Shown piece after piece: positions 1-7,923 of a DNA stretch of 64,000 nucleotides. Origin of the DNA: Paenibacillus sp. TCA20. GTDB taxonomy: Bacteria; Bacillota; Bacilli; Paenibacillales; Paenibacillaceae. The notes below the pieces were generated by a model. That model worked only from the letters and a program-made list of their open reading frames with translations. It searched no databases and had not been told where the DNA came from. Both the position numbers and the translations under genes were made by a program. Numbering within the stretch: the stretch's first letter is position 1; each line of letters opens with the position of its first letter. Where the stretch lies: assembly GCF_000732325.1 (NCBI RefSeq), contig NZ_BBIW01000008.1, positions 124,001 through 188,000 on the forward strand. The letters are read 5' to 3'.

Positions 1-349
1 ATAACGAAGAGATGACGATGTCATAGTTTTGAGAGAATTTGAGGCTCGAATAGTCCCCAACCACATAGTGGATATTTTCTTTCTGGTGAAATCTCTTCCG
101 TGCGCCCTCCAACATTTTTTCGCTTAAATCCACCAGTGTAATCTGTGAGTTAGGGTACTTTTGGCAGACCATGCTAGAAAATAACCCGGTACCTGCACCA
201 AGATCAAGGATCTTTGGAGAGTCACTGCGGCTTTCAACCAAGGATAGAGCCATCCCATAAAAATCCTCGAAACAAGGGATAAGATGTTTTCTCTCCCGAT
301 CATAGTCACGGGCAACGGCATCAAAAAGCTTCTTCACGGATAATTCCAT
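1..349 (-). CDS. class I SAM-dependent methyltransferase, C-terminus missing
   Basis: The N-terminal 116 residues of a methyltransferase run off the left edge of the window. The start ATG (complement of 347-349) sits just downstream of a GAGGAGG ribosome binding site. The protein opens MELSVKKLFDAVARDYD and carries the motif I glycine loop ILDLGAGTG at about residues 47-55, then motif II (TLVDLSEKML) and the start of motif III (VVGDYSSL). These are the SAM-binding elements of class I methyltransferases. Substrate cannot be told from this part. It is divergent from the esterase at 492, with a 142-base gap between them. Confidence 0.85.
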   Translation of the reverse strand, partial: MELSVKKLFDAVARDYDRERKHLIPCFEDFYGMALSLVESRSDSPKILDLGAGTGLFSSMVCQKYPNSQITLVDLSEKMLEGARKRFHQKENIHYVVGDYSSLKFSQNYDIVISSL

Positions 350-491
350 AACACGACCTCCTCAAACGATTTACTTCATTGTAGCGAGTAACGTTATAAT
401 TGGTGAAATATATAAATCGTATAAAGGCCATAGGAAATCACTATAACTAACAGATTGTTATCATAATCGTAGGATATTGGGAGGATTGCAG

Positions 492-1472
492 ATGAAAGTA
501 ACGACCAAGATGATTGACAAGCAGCTTCGCTTCAGAGGAAGGTTGATTGACAGGCTGATGAGATCGAAGGATGAAGACAGCTGGAGAAGAGCCATGCACA
601 AGTCGAAGAAGCGTTCGGATCGGTCCATTGGCAAAAATATTGAGGGATTAGATTGCCGTGAAGAGTGGATAACGAGACGGGATGGCTCGAAGCTGCGAAT
701 CCGAATCTATAAACCGCTGGATCACTCAAGTCCTCTTCCTGGTGTGCTGTGGATTCACGGAGGCGGCTATGCAATGGGTAATCCAGAGTTGTTCGGGCAA
801 GCATACGGGCGGCTGATTCATGCCAGTCCTTGTGTTGTAGTGGCGCCGGATTATCGCCTGTCCATTGAAGCCCCGTACCCGGCTGCTCTAGATGACTGTT
901 ATGACACGCTTCTATGGCTCAAGCTCAACGCTGAAGAGCTCGGCATCAGAAGCAACCAGCTTATGGTTGGCGGAGAGAGCGCAGGAGGTGGTCTGACGGC
1001 AGCACTTTCGCTGTATGCAAGAGACCGGGGAGAGGTCAGTATCGCCTTCCAAATGCCGCTATACCCTATGCTTGATGATCGAATGGACAAGGAATCGGCT
1101 GAAGCGAACAATGCGCCAATCTGGAATTCGGACTACAATCGATGGGCATGGAAGCTGTATCTTGGCAATCTCTATGAGGGAGATGTACCGGAATACGCGG
1201 CCGCTGCAAGAGCGCGTGATTACAGTCATCTGCCGCCAACGGTTACTTTTGTCGGAGATATCGAACCATTCCGTGATGAAACGATTCAGTACGTGGAGGA
1301 CCTGCGGAAGGCGGGCGTACCTGTCGAGTTTACATTGTTTAAAGGCTGCTATCACGGCTTCGACATCATTAACGCCAATGCAGAGGTAAGTAAGCAGGCC
1401 GTGTCTTTTTACCTGAATGCATATAAGCATGCGGTAGCGCATTATTTTGCAGAGCAGCCGAAGTCTGGCTAA
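492..1472 (+). CDS. alpha/beta hydrolase, HSL/acetyl-esterase family
   Basis: A 326-residue cytoplasmic esterase of the hormone-sensitive-lipase family. The oxyanion-hole motif HGGG lies at about residues 89-92 and the nucleophile elbow GESAG at 161-165 (Ser163); the C-terminal catalytic Asp and His are likely in DIEPFRDE and CYHGFD. No signal peptide is seen. The frame extends upstream to a TTG at 477, but that codon lies inside the ribosome binding site GGGAGG (479-484), so the ATG at 492, 7 bases after it, is the real start. The natural substrate is unknown; the family hydrolyses short-chain acyl esters. A bidirectional terminator follows. Confidence 0.88.
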   Translation: MKVTTKMIDKQLRFRGRLIDRLMRSKDEDSWRRAMHKSKKRSDRSIGKNIEGLDCREEWITRRDGSKLRIRIYKPLDHSSPLPGVLWIHGGGYAMGNPELFGQAYGRLIHASPCVVVAPDYRLSIEAPYPAALDDCYDTLLWLKLNAEELGIRSNQLMVGGESAGGGLTAALSLYARDRGEVSIAFQMPLYPMLDDRMDKESAEANNAPIWNSDYNRWAWKLYLGNLYEGDVPEYAAAARARDYSHLPPTVTFVGDIEPFRDETIQYVEDLRKAGVPVEFTLFKGCYHGFDIINANAEVSKQAVSFYLNAYKHAVAHYFAEQPKSG

Positions 1473-1485
1473 TCCTCAATCATAA

Positions 1486-1537
1486 AGAGCTGTCCCCGAA
1501 AAGTCATTCATTCGTTATGACTTGAAGGACAGCTTTT
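1486..1537. terminator. bidirectional intrinsic terminator
   Basis: Inverted arms AGCTGTCC (1488-1495) and GGACAGCT (1527-1534), flanked by an A-run on the left and TTTTT on the right. It lies between two convergent genes (the esterase and the membrane protein at 1548). Confidence 0.8.
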
Positions 1538-1547
1538 TGGAGTTGCA

Positions 1548-1979
1548 TCACATCTCTTTGTAGTACTTGAAGCGGTAATAACTGTTACTCACAAGGATAA
1601 TCAGATACGCAAATATCAATAGCAATAATATGATTAAATCTATACCCATCAAGGATAGGGCTAAGATTAGCGCTCCAAATACAAAGGTCATCATATCGTA
1701 CGCTTTTGCTTTTGCCCGGTTGGCGATCGCCAGATTGCGCTCATCGTTCTGGTCAATCTCAAGCTGCTTAGCAGCGGCGGGTGCCCGCTTCATTGCATGT
1801 TGGAGGATGACTTCTCCTATACCGTGACCAAAAAGAACACAGCCCACTCCTACACAAATATAAGGCAATGCTCGCAGCATACCTTCTGGATCTTCAAATG
1901 CTTTGATGAAGTACAGACCGCCTGCGAGCATCCCTATGCCTAAGACGGTAAAAATATAAGACGAAACCAATTTATTCAT
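1548..1979 (-). CDS. four-TM membrane protein, partner of XRE regulator
   Basis: A 143-residue integral membrane protein of unknown function. Two hydrophobic helices lie in the first 60 residues and two near the C-terminus (MMTFVFGALILALSLMGI, then LIILLLLIFAYLIIL), separated by a polar stretch ending DQNDERNLAIANRAKAKAYD. Its start overlaps the stop of the upstream regulator gene by four bases (ATGA), so the two are translationally coupled. This XRE plus small-membrane-protein pairing is common in Firmicutes; the membrane protein may be regulated by, or modulate, its partner, which is inference. Confidence 0.8.
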   Translation of the reverse strand: MNKLVSSYIFTVLGIGMLAGGLYFIKAFEDPEGMLRALPYICVGVGCVLFGHGIGEVILQHAMKRAPAAAKQLEIDQNDERNLAIANRAKAKAYDMMTFVFGALILALSLMGIDLIILLLLIFAYLIILVSNSYYRFKYYKEM

Positions 1980-2182
1980 GCCTTCTCATCCTCCTCATAA
2001 ATGAAAATTTCTTCGATATGCATACCGAAATAACGAGCAATCTTGAACGCTAACAGAATCGATGGGTTATAACGGCCGTTCTCCAGAGAACCGATCGTTT
2101 GCCGTGATACTTCAAGAGCTGCTGCTAATTCCTCTTGCTTAATTCCGCGCTGCTTGCGGATTTCTTCTAAACGGTTATTCAT
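1976..2182 (-). CDS. XRE-family HTH transcriptional regulator
   Basis: A 68-residue single-domain regulator. It begins MNNRLEEIRKQRG and has the Cro/C1 helix-turn-helix QEELAAALEVSRQTIGSLENG followed by YNPSILLAFKIARYFG, the pattern of the YgzD/YozG-type small XRE proteins. The ATG at 2182 is chosen because GGAGGG lies 7 bases upstream; an ATG five codons earlier (2197) overlaps that site. It is the first gene of a two-gene operon with the membrane protein. Its promoter is flanked by an 18-bp inverted repeat that is a likely autoregulatory operator. Confidence 0.9.
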   Translation of the reverse strand: MNNRLEEIRKQRGIKQEELAAALEVSRQTIGSLENGRYNPSILLAFKIARYFGMHIEEIFIYEEDEKA

Positions 2183-2199
2183 GTGTTTGCCCTCCATAT

Positions 2200-2263
2200 G
2201 GAAAGTCAGCTTTACATATGGAGAGTATATCGTACAAGGCGAGCAATGTAAAGCGTGCTTTCC
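2200..2263 (-). promoter_or_regulatory. sigma-A promoter bracketed by inverted repeat (XRE operator)
   Basis: On the minus strand, -35 TTTACA (complement of 2247-2252) and -10 TATACT (complement of 2224-2229) are separated by 17 bases. Two 18-base arms bracket this: GGAAAGTCAGCTTTACAT at 2200-2217 and ATGTAAAGCGTGCTTTCC at 2246-2263. They are inverted repeats matching at 15 of 18 positions. One arm overlaps the -35 and the other lies just downstream of the -10, which fits repression by the XRE protein encoded next. Confidence 0.7.
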
Positions 2264-2330
2264 ATTATGATTGAGGTACAGTTACCTATCCGCCACATTC
2301 CTGAGTTTTATTCCTGAGTCTTATCATTTA

Positions 2331-2358
2331 AGAGAGCATCTCGAGAGAGGTGCTCTTT
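2331..2358 (+). terminator. orphan hairpin with T-run
   Basis: AGAGCA (about 2333-2338) pairs with TGCTCT (2351-2356), followed by TTTT. No gene ends just upstream on the plus strand, so this may be a leader hairpin of the 2459 gene or a relic. Confidence 0.35.
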
Positions 2359-2458
2359 TGAATTACAGCAAGATGTGAGAAGTAAAAGAAATCGGAGGGT
2401 GTTACGTTGTAGCTGTTGGTAGTCAACGACATCAGAATTCGAATGGAGGTAAAAAAAC

Positions 2459-3142
2459 ATGAGTAACAAGCACAACAAAAAGAAAATGAACCGAGGCCTG
2501 ACAGCTAAGGGCATTTTCCGCGTGGCGGGCTTATCAGCAGTGGTGGCAGGACTTCTATACATCGTCATTCAGTTCATTCACCCGCCGGATGATCTGTCTT
2601 CTGTGAACTCCAGTTCTTGGGTCATGGTTGCATGCTTAACTCTTGTCATGTCTCTCTCCAGCCTGATCGGAATGACAGGGGTTTACATGAGGCAGGTAAA
2701 AGAAGCGGGGTGGCTTGGTCTGATCGGTATTCTGCTGTTCGGTCTATTTTGGCTCATATCATTCGCCTTCAGCTTCATCGAAGCCTTTGTTATGCCGCTG
2801 CTTACAGCGGATGCCGGAACATTTGTAGAAGGGATGTTGGGTATATTTGATGGAACGGAGAGTACGGCTCATCTCGGAATTTTTCCGGCACTAGCCGGTT
2901 TAGCGGGCGGCATGTATATACTGGGTGGACTGCTGCTTGGCATCGCCATATTTCGGGCCAGAGTTCTGCCGCGCATGGCAGGTATTTTGCTTGCTTGTGC
3001 TTCCGCAGCGACCCTCGCCACTTCAATCATCCCTCACCCGCTGGACCGAATGATGGCATTGCCCATGGGAGTAGCCCTGATATGGCTGGGATATGCGCTC
3101 TATGTCCAGTCTAACATTCTGAATCGGCAGGAAGCTTTTTGA
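2459..3142 (+). CDS. multi-pass membrane protein, function unknown
   Basis: A 227-residue protein with a basic N-terminus (MSNKHNKKKMNRG) and six predicted transmembrane helices. Hydrophobic segments begin around IFRVAGLSAVVAGLLYIVIQF, MVACLTLVMSLSSLIGM, WLGLIGILLFGLFWLI, IFPALAGLAGGMYILGG, AGILLACASAATLAT and MALPMGVALIWLGYALYV. GGAGG lies 11 bases before the ATG. I do not recognise a characterised family. Its last 32 bases overlap, tail to tail, the 3' end of the AraC-type gene on the other strand. Confidence 0.8.
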   Translation: MSNKHNKKKMNRGLTAKGIFRVAGLSAVVAGLLYIVIQFIHPPDDLSSVNSSSWVMVACLTLVMSLSSLIGMTGVYMRQVKEAGWLGLIGILLFGLFWLISFAFSFIEAFVMPLLTADAGTFVEGMLGIFDGTESTAHLGIFPALAGLAGGMYILGGLLLGIAIFRARVLPRMAGILLACASAATLATSIIPHPLDRMMALPMGVALIWLGYALYVQSNILNRQEAF

Positions 3143-3980
3143 TGGGGGCATAGATGTGGTAGCTCGAATCGAGATTGTGGACGTCATCAAATACTTGTAC
3201 GAGTTCGATATCGGATTGCTCAGCTTCTTGTCTGGAGATCTTTAGAAATCTGGCATAGTCCGTTTCGAGCACACTACCAATCTCAAGCAGGTCTCCGAAG
3301 TACTTGAACCGGGCACAAAAAATCTGAGGTACATTGACCGTAAAATAAAAGGGCTTATTGATTTGAATATCGCACGGAATTCCAAACAGAACCTTGAACT
3401 GGGTGGAGTTAGGCTGGCAGTTAGAGTAAATGACATAGCAGGGGCCACTTATGCTCTCATTAATCTGACTTAATAATAGCCCGGCATGCTCACGAATTCG
3501 CTCTTTATAATCGGCTATGGCTAAATCTACCTCAAAGGCAATGCCGCTGAGCTGGATCGCATCTAATTCGATGAGGGTAAAGTCGGTAACGATATCACCG
3601 TTGATGTTTTTAATGGGTCTTTTGACAACTGCAGGGACAGGAGTTGGTGAAATTGGTTGAGTTCCTGCTCTCAGTGAGCGGGGAGCTACACCGTAATGAC
3701 GTTTGAAAGCACGGGTAAAGGAGGCTTGGGAACCAAAGCTGAGCTCATAAGCGATGTCCGTTAGAGACATGTTATGGTTTTGTATCAACGTAACAGAGGT
3801 ATTCAATCTTCTGGATAAAATGTATTGATTTAACGAACAGCCCATCATTGCAGAGAACAGCCTGTGGAAGTAGTACTTTGATATGTTCAAGGAGGCTGCA
3901 ACAGATTCCACGGACAAATGCTCATGCAGATGTCCCTCGATATAAATTAACGCCCTTTCTACTGCCTCATAATGGTCCAT
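3111..3980 (-). CDS. AraC-family regulator with GyrI-like effector domain
   Basis: A 289-residue transcription factor with the DNA-binding domain first. Two AraC helix-turn-helix motifs lie within residues 8-105 (HEHLSVESVAASLNISKYYFHRLF and MSLTDIAYELSFGSQASFTRAF), followed by the family signature GVAPRSLR. After a short linker, residues 125-289 resemble the GyrI-like small-molecule-binding (AraC_E_bind) domain of Rob/SoxS-type and BmrR-type regulators. The family usually responds to hydrophobic compounds. The gene is divergent from the betaine transporter across a 416-base gap. Confidence 0.87.
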   Translation of the reverse strand: MDHYEAVERALIYIEGHLHEHLSVESVAASLNISKYYFHRLFSAMMGCSLNQYILSRRLNTSVTLIQNHNMSLTDIAYELSFGSQASFTRAFKRHYGVAPRSLRAGTQPISPTPVPAVVKRPIKNINGDIVTDFTLIELDAIQLSGIAFEVDLAIADYKERIREHAGLLLSQINESISGPCYVIYSNCQPNSTQFKVLFGIPCDIQINKPFYFTVNVPQIFCARFKYFGDLLEIGSVLETDYARFLKISRQEAEQSDIELVQVFDDVHNLDSSYHIYAPIKKLPADSEC

Positions 3981-4396
3981 GAATAGCTCCTTTGCTCAGG
4001 TGTTCTTTGATCATTTTGTAGTAAGTATAACGTAGCCGGAGGGATACACACCATCCTTTTAATTGATTCAAATAACTTCCAATTTGGACGTTCGATCTGC
4101 TCAAATATGGCCGAATACAACTTCTAAGGGAGTATTTATGAGAGTTAGCAGGTTCAACAGCCCTTAGCTTGGTTAAGAGGTGTTTAATTCGCTTGAGGCG
4201 TGAATATCGCATGTGTCTCATGTAATTATTATTGTTACACTAATAAAGTGCCTCGAAAAAGAACGATTCTGCATGTCCACTTCAAGGATTGGTTGGTATC
4301 CTCAGGAACGCTTCTTACTTACTTGGGTTCAGCATTTCTATAATGTTTTCAATCGCAAAAAAACCCACCGCGACAAAATCAAAGATGGGGAGTTGT
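3981..4396. other. intergenic region between AraC regulator and BCCT transporter
   Basis: No convincing gene lies in these 416 bases; short open frames here lack ribosome binding sites and family-like sequence. A TATAAT at 4339-4344 may be the -10 of the transporter promoter (weak -35 TTACTT at 4315-4320, spacer 18), and TGTAA-N9-TTACA around 4222-4240 is a small inverted repeat of unknown role. Confidence 0.4.
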
Positions 4397-5941
4397 ATGT
4401 TTGATATGAAGAAGGCTTCAACTGTTTTTTATGCTTCAATTGCAATACTGGTAGTTCTAATTCTAATGGGAATACTGATGCCTGCATCGCTGGAGAGCAT
4501 CACGACCACCGCACAAAATTTTATCACAGATAAATTCGGCTGGTACTATCTAGGAATCGTTACTGTGTTTGTGGGCGTGTGCATATATTTGCTGGTCAGT
4601 CCAGTCGGTCAAATCAAGCTTGGCAAGCAGGAGGATAAGCCGGAATTCTCACGCCCGACCTGGCTTGCTATGTTATTTAGTGCGGGAGTCGGCATCGGCT
4701 TGATCTTCTACGGCACGGCAGAACCGATAAGCCATTATGCGGTTAGCTCGCCTACAGGCCAGCTTGGCACAGATCAAGGCATCAAAGACGCCATGCGGTT
4801 TACCTTTTTCCACTGGGGTATTCATGCCTGGGCGATTTATGGCTGTGTTGCCCTCGTCATTGCTTACTTTACCTTCAGAAAAGGCGAGCTCAGCTTAATC
4901 AGCCGTACATTAAGGCCCCTCATTGGTAAACATGCCGATGGAATCGTGGGTAAGATCATTGATGTGATCGCTGTAATTTCCACCGTCATCGGTGTTGCAA
5001 CGACATTGGGCTTTGGTGCAACACAAATCAATGGGGGACTCTCCTATTTGTTCGGGACACCGAGCAATAATATGATTCAGACGATCATTATCGTCGTTCT
5101 GACGATTCTGTTTATGCTATCTGCGCTTACAGGTATTAGCAAAGGGATTAAGATCCTTAGTAATTTAAATATGGGACTGACATTCGTCCTCTTTCTAATC
5201 GTGTTCTTCTTGGGATCGACTGTATTCACCTTGAATCTGCTCATGGATACCATCGGAGGTTATTTACAGAACTTCATCAACATGAGCTTTCGAATTGCTC
5301 CGCTCAATGAAGATGCGAGAAGCTGGATTAATGGCTGGACGATTTTTTACTGGGCTTGGTGGATTGCTTGGTCTCCATTCGTTGGTGTGTTTATCGCCAG
5401 AGTATCCAAGGGCAGAACCATTCGTGAGTTTGTTATCTACGTTCTGCTGGTGCCTTCCCTTATTGGCTTCGTATGGTTTACGACCTTTGGCAGCGCAGCG
5501 ATTATGACCGAAGTGTCCGGGGCGTTGTCGATCTCTTCCTTAACAGCGGAAGAATCTCTATTTGGTGTCCTAGAAGGCTTCCCATTCAGCATGGCGTTGT
5601 CCATTCTCGCTATTCTTATTATTGTCACGTTCTTTGTGACATCGGCTGATTCAGGCACCTTTGTTCTCGGTATGATGACAACGAACGGTTCCCAGAATCC
5701 GAGTGCGCAGATTAAAGTGGTATGGGGGATCTTTCTCGCCATTACTGCGCTCGCATTGCTCTATTCCGGAGGACTGCAGGCGCTTCAGAACACAATGATT
5801 ATAGCCGCACTTCCATTCTCCATCGTTATGGGCTTAATGGTTATCAGCTTCCTTAAATCGCTGAATCAAGAGGCCAGAGAACTGGGAATTGGACAGATCA
5901 GAAGCAATAAGAAGCTGACAACAACAAATCAATCGACATAG
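4397..5941 (+). CDS. opuD: BCCT-family glycine betaine transporter
   Basis: A 514-residue sodium-coupled betaine/carnitine/choline transporter with twelve membrane helices. The BCCT signature region is intact: GVGIGLIFYGTAEPISHY in the first third, and WTIFYWAWWIAWSPFVGVFIARVSKGRTIREF around residues 310-345, the tryptophan-rich segment that forms the trimethylammonium-binding aromatic box. STVIGVATTLGFGATQINGG precedes it. The ATG at 4397 (MFDMKK) follows GGGGAG; the frame is open back to 4289, but the extra 36 residues are not family-like. The likely role is osmoprotectant uptake. It stands alone, ending at a very strong hairpin. Confidence 0.92.
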   Translation: MFDMKKASTVFYASIAILVVLILMGILMPASLESITTTAQNFITDKFGWYYLGIVTVFVGVCIYLLVSPVGQIKLGKQEDKPEFSRPTWLAMLFSAGVGIGLIFYGTAEPISHYAVSSPTGQLGTDQGIKDAMRFTFFHWGIHAWAIYGCVALVIAYFTFRKGELSLISRTLRPLIGKHADGIVGKIIDVIAVISTVIGVATTLGFGATQINGGLSYLFGTPSNNMIQTIIIVVLTILFMLSALTGISKGIKILSNLNMGLTFVLFLIVFFLGSTVFTLNLLMDTIGGYLQNFINMSFRIAPLNEDARSWINGWTIFYWAWWIAWSPFVGVFIARVSKGRTIREFVIYVLLVPSLIGFVWFTTFGSAAIMTEVSGALSISSLTAEESLFGVLEGFPFSMALSILAILIIVTFFVTSADSGTFVLGMMTTNGSQNPSAQIKVVWGIFLAITALALLYSGGLQALQNTMIIAALPFSIVMGLMVISFLKSLNQEARELGIGQIRSNKKLTTTNQST

Positions 5942-5982
5942 CATTCTATAGAACGATCTTCTAAGGTTTCGCAAAAAGAATG

Positions 5983-6028
5983 CACAACGTACAAAAGGCA
6001 CCCGCTCGGGTGCCTTTTGTACGTTGTG
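5983..6028. terminator. bidirectional terminator with 21-bp perfect stem
   Basis: Arms of 21 bases (5983-6003 and 6008-6028) are perfectly complementary around a GCTC loop. The GC core GGCACCC/GGGTGCC is flanked by AAAA and TTTT within the stem, so it can terminate both the BCCT gene and the convergent siderophore operon. Confidence 0.85.
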
Positions 6029-6061
6029 TATATAATTCTTATACGAATTCTGATACAAGCT

Positions 6062-6892
6062 CTAAACGTCTTGGAATTCTCTAGTCAAGGCTGCATTCAC
6101 ATGATATCGTCCCTTCGGCACGATCAGCGGAGAACCGGATACAGGATCTTCAATGACGGTGCAATCCAGTTCAAATACATCCTTGATCAGTTCACTCGTA
6201 ATGACCTCCGCTGGCCGTCCCTCAGCGATGAGCTCTCCCTTGCGAATGGCATAGATATAATCCGCATATCGTGCAGACAAATTGATGTCATGAAGAACCA
6301 TCACAATGGTTGTCCCGTGCTTCCGGTTAAGATCGGTAAGCAGATCGAGAATCTCTACCTGATAGGTGATATCGAGAAAGGTTGTCGGCTCGTCCAGAAA
6401 AAGAATGTCCGTCTGCTGAGCGAGTGCCATCGCAATCCAAACACGTTGTCTTTGACCGCCGGACAGCTCATCTATGCTGCGGTTGGCAAGCTCCGTAATC
6501 TTCATGATCTCCATCGCTTCTGCTACGGCTTCCGTATCCTTCTTCGTCCATCCTCCAAGAAGGGACTGATGGGGAAATCTGCCTCGGCCGATCAGATCGG
6601 CGACAGAAATTCCTTCAGGGACGATAGGGGACTGCGGCAGCAGTCCTAGGATACGCGCCAAAGCCTTAGGAGGAATCTTACTGATCGACTTCCCGTCCAG
6701 GGTCACTTCACCAGCTTCCGGCTTGATTAGCTTGGCGAGCGTTTTGAGCAGTGTCGATTTACCACAGGCATTCGCCCCGATAATGACACTAATCTGATTA
6801 CTGGGAATGATCAGGTTGATATTCTCAATAATCGTTCGCTGCTCATAACCTGCTGCCAATTGATCTGCTTGAAATACGTGAGTCGGTTTCAT
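6062..6892 (-). CDS. yusV: siderophore ABC importer ATP-binding protein
   Basis: A 276-residue ATPase of the FecE/FhuC/YusV type. Walker A is GANACGKST (about residues 37-45), the signature is LSGGQRQRVWIAMALAQQ, Walker B LFLDEPTTFLD and the switch histidine VLHDINLSARYAD. In Bacillus subtilis YusV is a shared ATPase powering the FeuBC and YfiZ-YfhA permeases. Here it is the last gene of the operon whose permeases match YfiZ/YfhA, and it is the obvious candidate to serve the ATPase-less permease pair at 56659-58684. The ATG abuts the stop of the upstream permease (one-base overlap). Confidence 0.9.
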   Translation of the reverse strand: MKPTHVFQADQLAAGYEQRTIIENINLIIPSNQISVIIGANACGKSTLLKTLAKLIKPEAGEVTLDGKSISKIPPKALARILGLLPQSPIVPEGISVADLIGRGRFPHQSLLGGWTKKDTEAVAEAMEIMKITELANRSIDELSGGQRQRVWIAMALAQQTDILFLDEPTTFLDITYQVEILDLLTDLNRKHGTTIVMVLHDINLSARYADYIYAIRKGELIAEGRPAEVITSELIKDVFELDCTVIEDPVSGSPLIVPKGRYHVNAALTREFQDV

Positions 6893-7923
6893 TAAAAATC
6901 TCCCTTTCGATTCATTCGGATGAGCAGATAGATCAGATAAGGCGCTCCGAGGATTCCAGTGATGACGCCCACAGGGAATCTAGTCTCAAAAGCAAACTGT
7001 CCGATTAAATCTGCTGCCAGAACCAAGATAACTCCGACAAGACCGGCAGGAATGACAGTAGAGTAACCTGCACCGACAAGTCTTTTGGCAATCGGTCCAG
7101 CCAGAAAAGCGACGAAGGCAATAGGGCCTGTAGTGGCGGTAGCGACCGCAATCATACAGACGGTGCCGATAATCAGCGCTATTCGCGTTCTATCCGTATG
7201 GATACCGAGAGAAGTAGCTGCCTGCTCGCCAAGCTCTAGCAGGCTCAGATGTCTGCCTAACAAGACAACGATCGGTGTACATACAAGTACCGTAATGATT
7301 AGTGGCGGAAGCTCGTCCATCTGGGCGCCGTTAAGTGTACCGCTTAGCCAGCGGTACGCAGAACCGATGTCATGCTCGGAGCTGATCCGCAGCATATAAG
7401 ATATAACGGAGCCGAGCATAGCATCAAGACCAATACCGACGAGAATTAAACGCCCGAATGAGAAGGACTTTTTATGAGATAACAGATAGAGAAGCATGAC
7501 CGTAGCCAGACCGGCGATGACAGAGGCAATAAAGATAACCGCTTCACTCGTATGAAGAATGAGGATACAGTATACAGCCGCTGCACTTGAGCCTGAGGTA
7601 ATGCCGAGTACGTTCGGATTCGCAAGCGGATTGCGAAGCATGGTCTGGAAGACGCTTCCGGCTAGACCGAAGGCAAATCCAGCGAACAAGCCTGCCAGCA
7701 TCCTCGGCAGCCGGATCGTCTCAATCGCGAATGTCGCACCCTTGATATCCTCACCCGACAGTACGCGTGCAATCACATCCACCGGATAGATCGTATTCCC
7801 AAAATAGAGCATCAGGACGCACAGCACAAAAGCAATCGCAGCAAGTGTTGTCGTTACCAGCACATATTGGCGGCGTCTCTGACGTCGGCCGGATACAATT
7901 AAATTGATCGTATTATTCATCAT
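6892..7923 (-). CDS. yfhA: FecCD-family siderophore permease
   Basis: A 343-residue BtuC/FecCD permease. It has a basic N-terminus (SGRRQRRRQ), then multiple helices. The family hallmark LPRMLAGLFAGFAFGLAGSVFQ precedes TMLRNPLANPNVLGITSGSSAAA, and GPIAFVAFLAGPIAKRLVGA forms the coupling region that contacts the ATPase. It pairs with the next permease upstream to make a heterodimeric channel. Its MMNN start overlaps the stop of that gene by four bases, indicating coupled translation. The yfhA assignment rests on gene order and family, not on an alignment. Confidence 0.87.
   Translation of the reverse strand: MMNNTINLIVSGRRQRRRQYVLVTTTLAAIAFVLCVLMLYFGNTIYPVDVIARVLSGEDIKGATFAIETIRLPRMLAGLFAGFAFGLAGSVFQTMLRNPLANPNVLGITSGSSAAAVYCILILHTSEAVIFIASVIAGLATVMLLYLLSHKKSFSFGRLILVGIGLDAMLGSVISYMLRISSEHDIGSAYRWLSGTLNGAQMDELPPLIITVLVCTPIVVLLGRHLSLLELGEQAATSLGIHTDRTRIALIIGTVCMIAVATATTGPIAFVAFLAGPIAKRLVGAGYSTVIPAGLVGVILVLAADLIGQFAFETRFPVGVITGILGAPYLIYLLIRMNRKGDF

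Noticed and set aside
3967..4221. 84-codon open frame on the minus strand
   Set aside because: No ribosome binding site, no family-like sequence, and it overlaps the start of the AraC-type gene.
4289..4396. Extended N-terminus of the BCCT transporter
   Set aside because: No start signal; the sequence is not membrane-protein-like, and GGGGAG lies just before the ATG at 4397.
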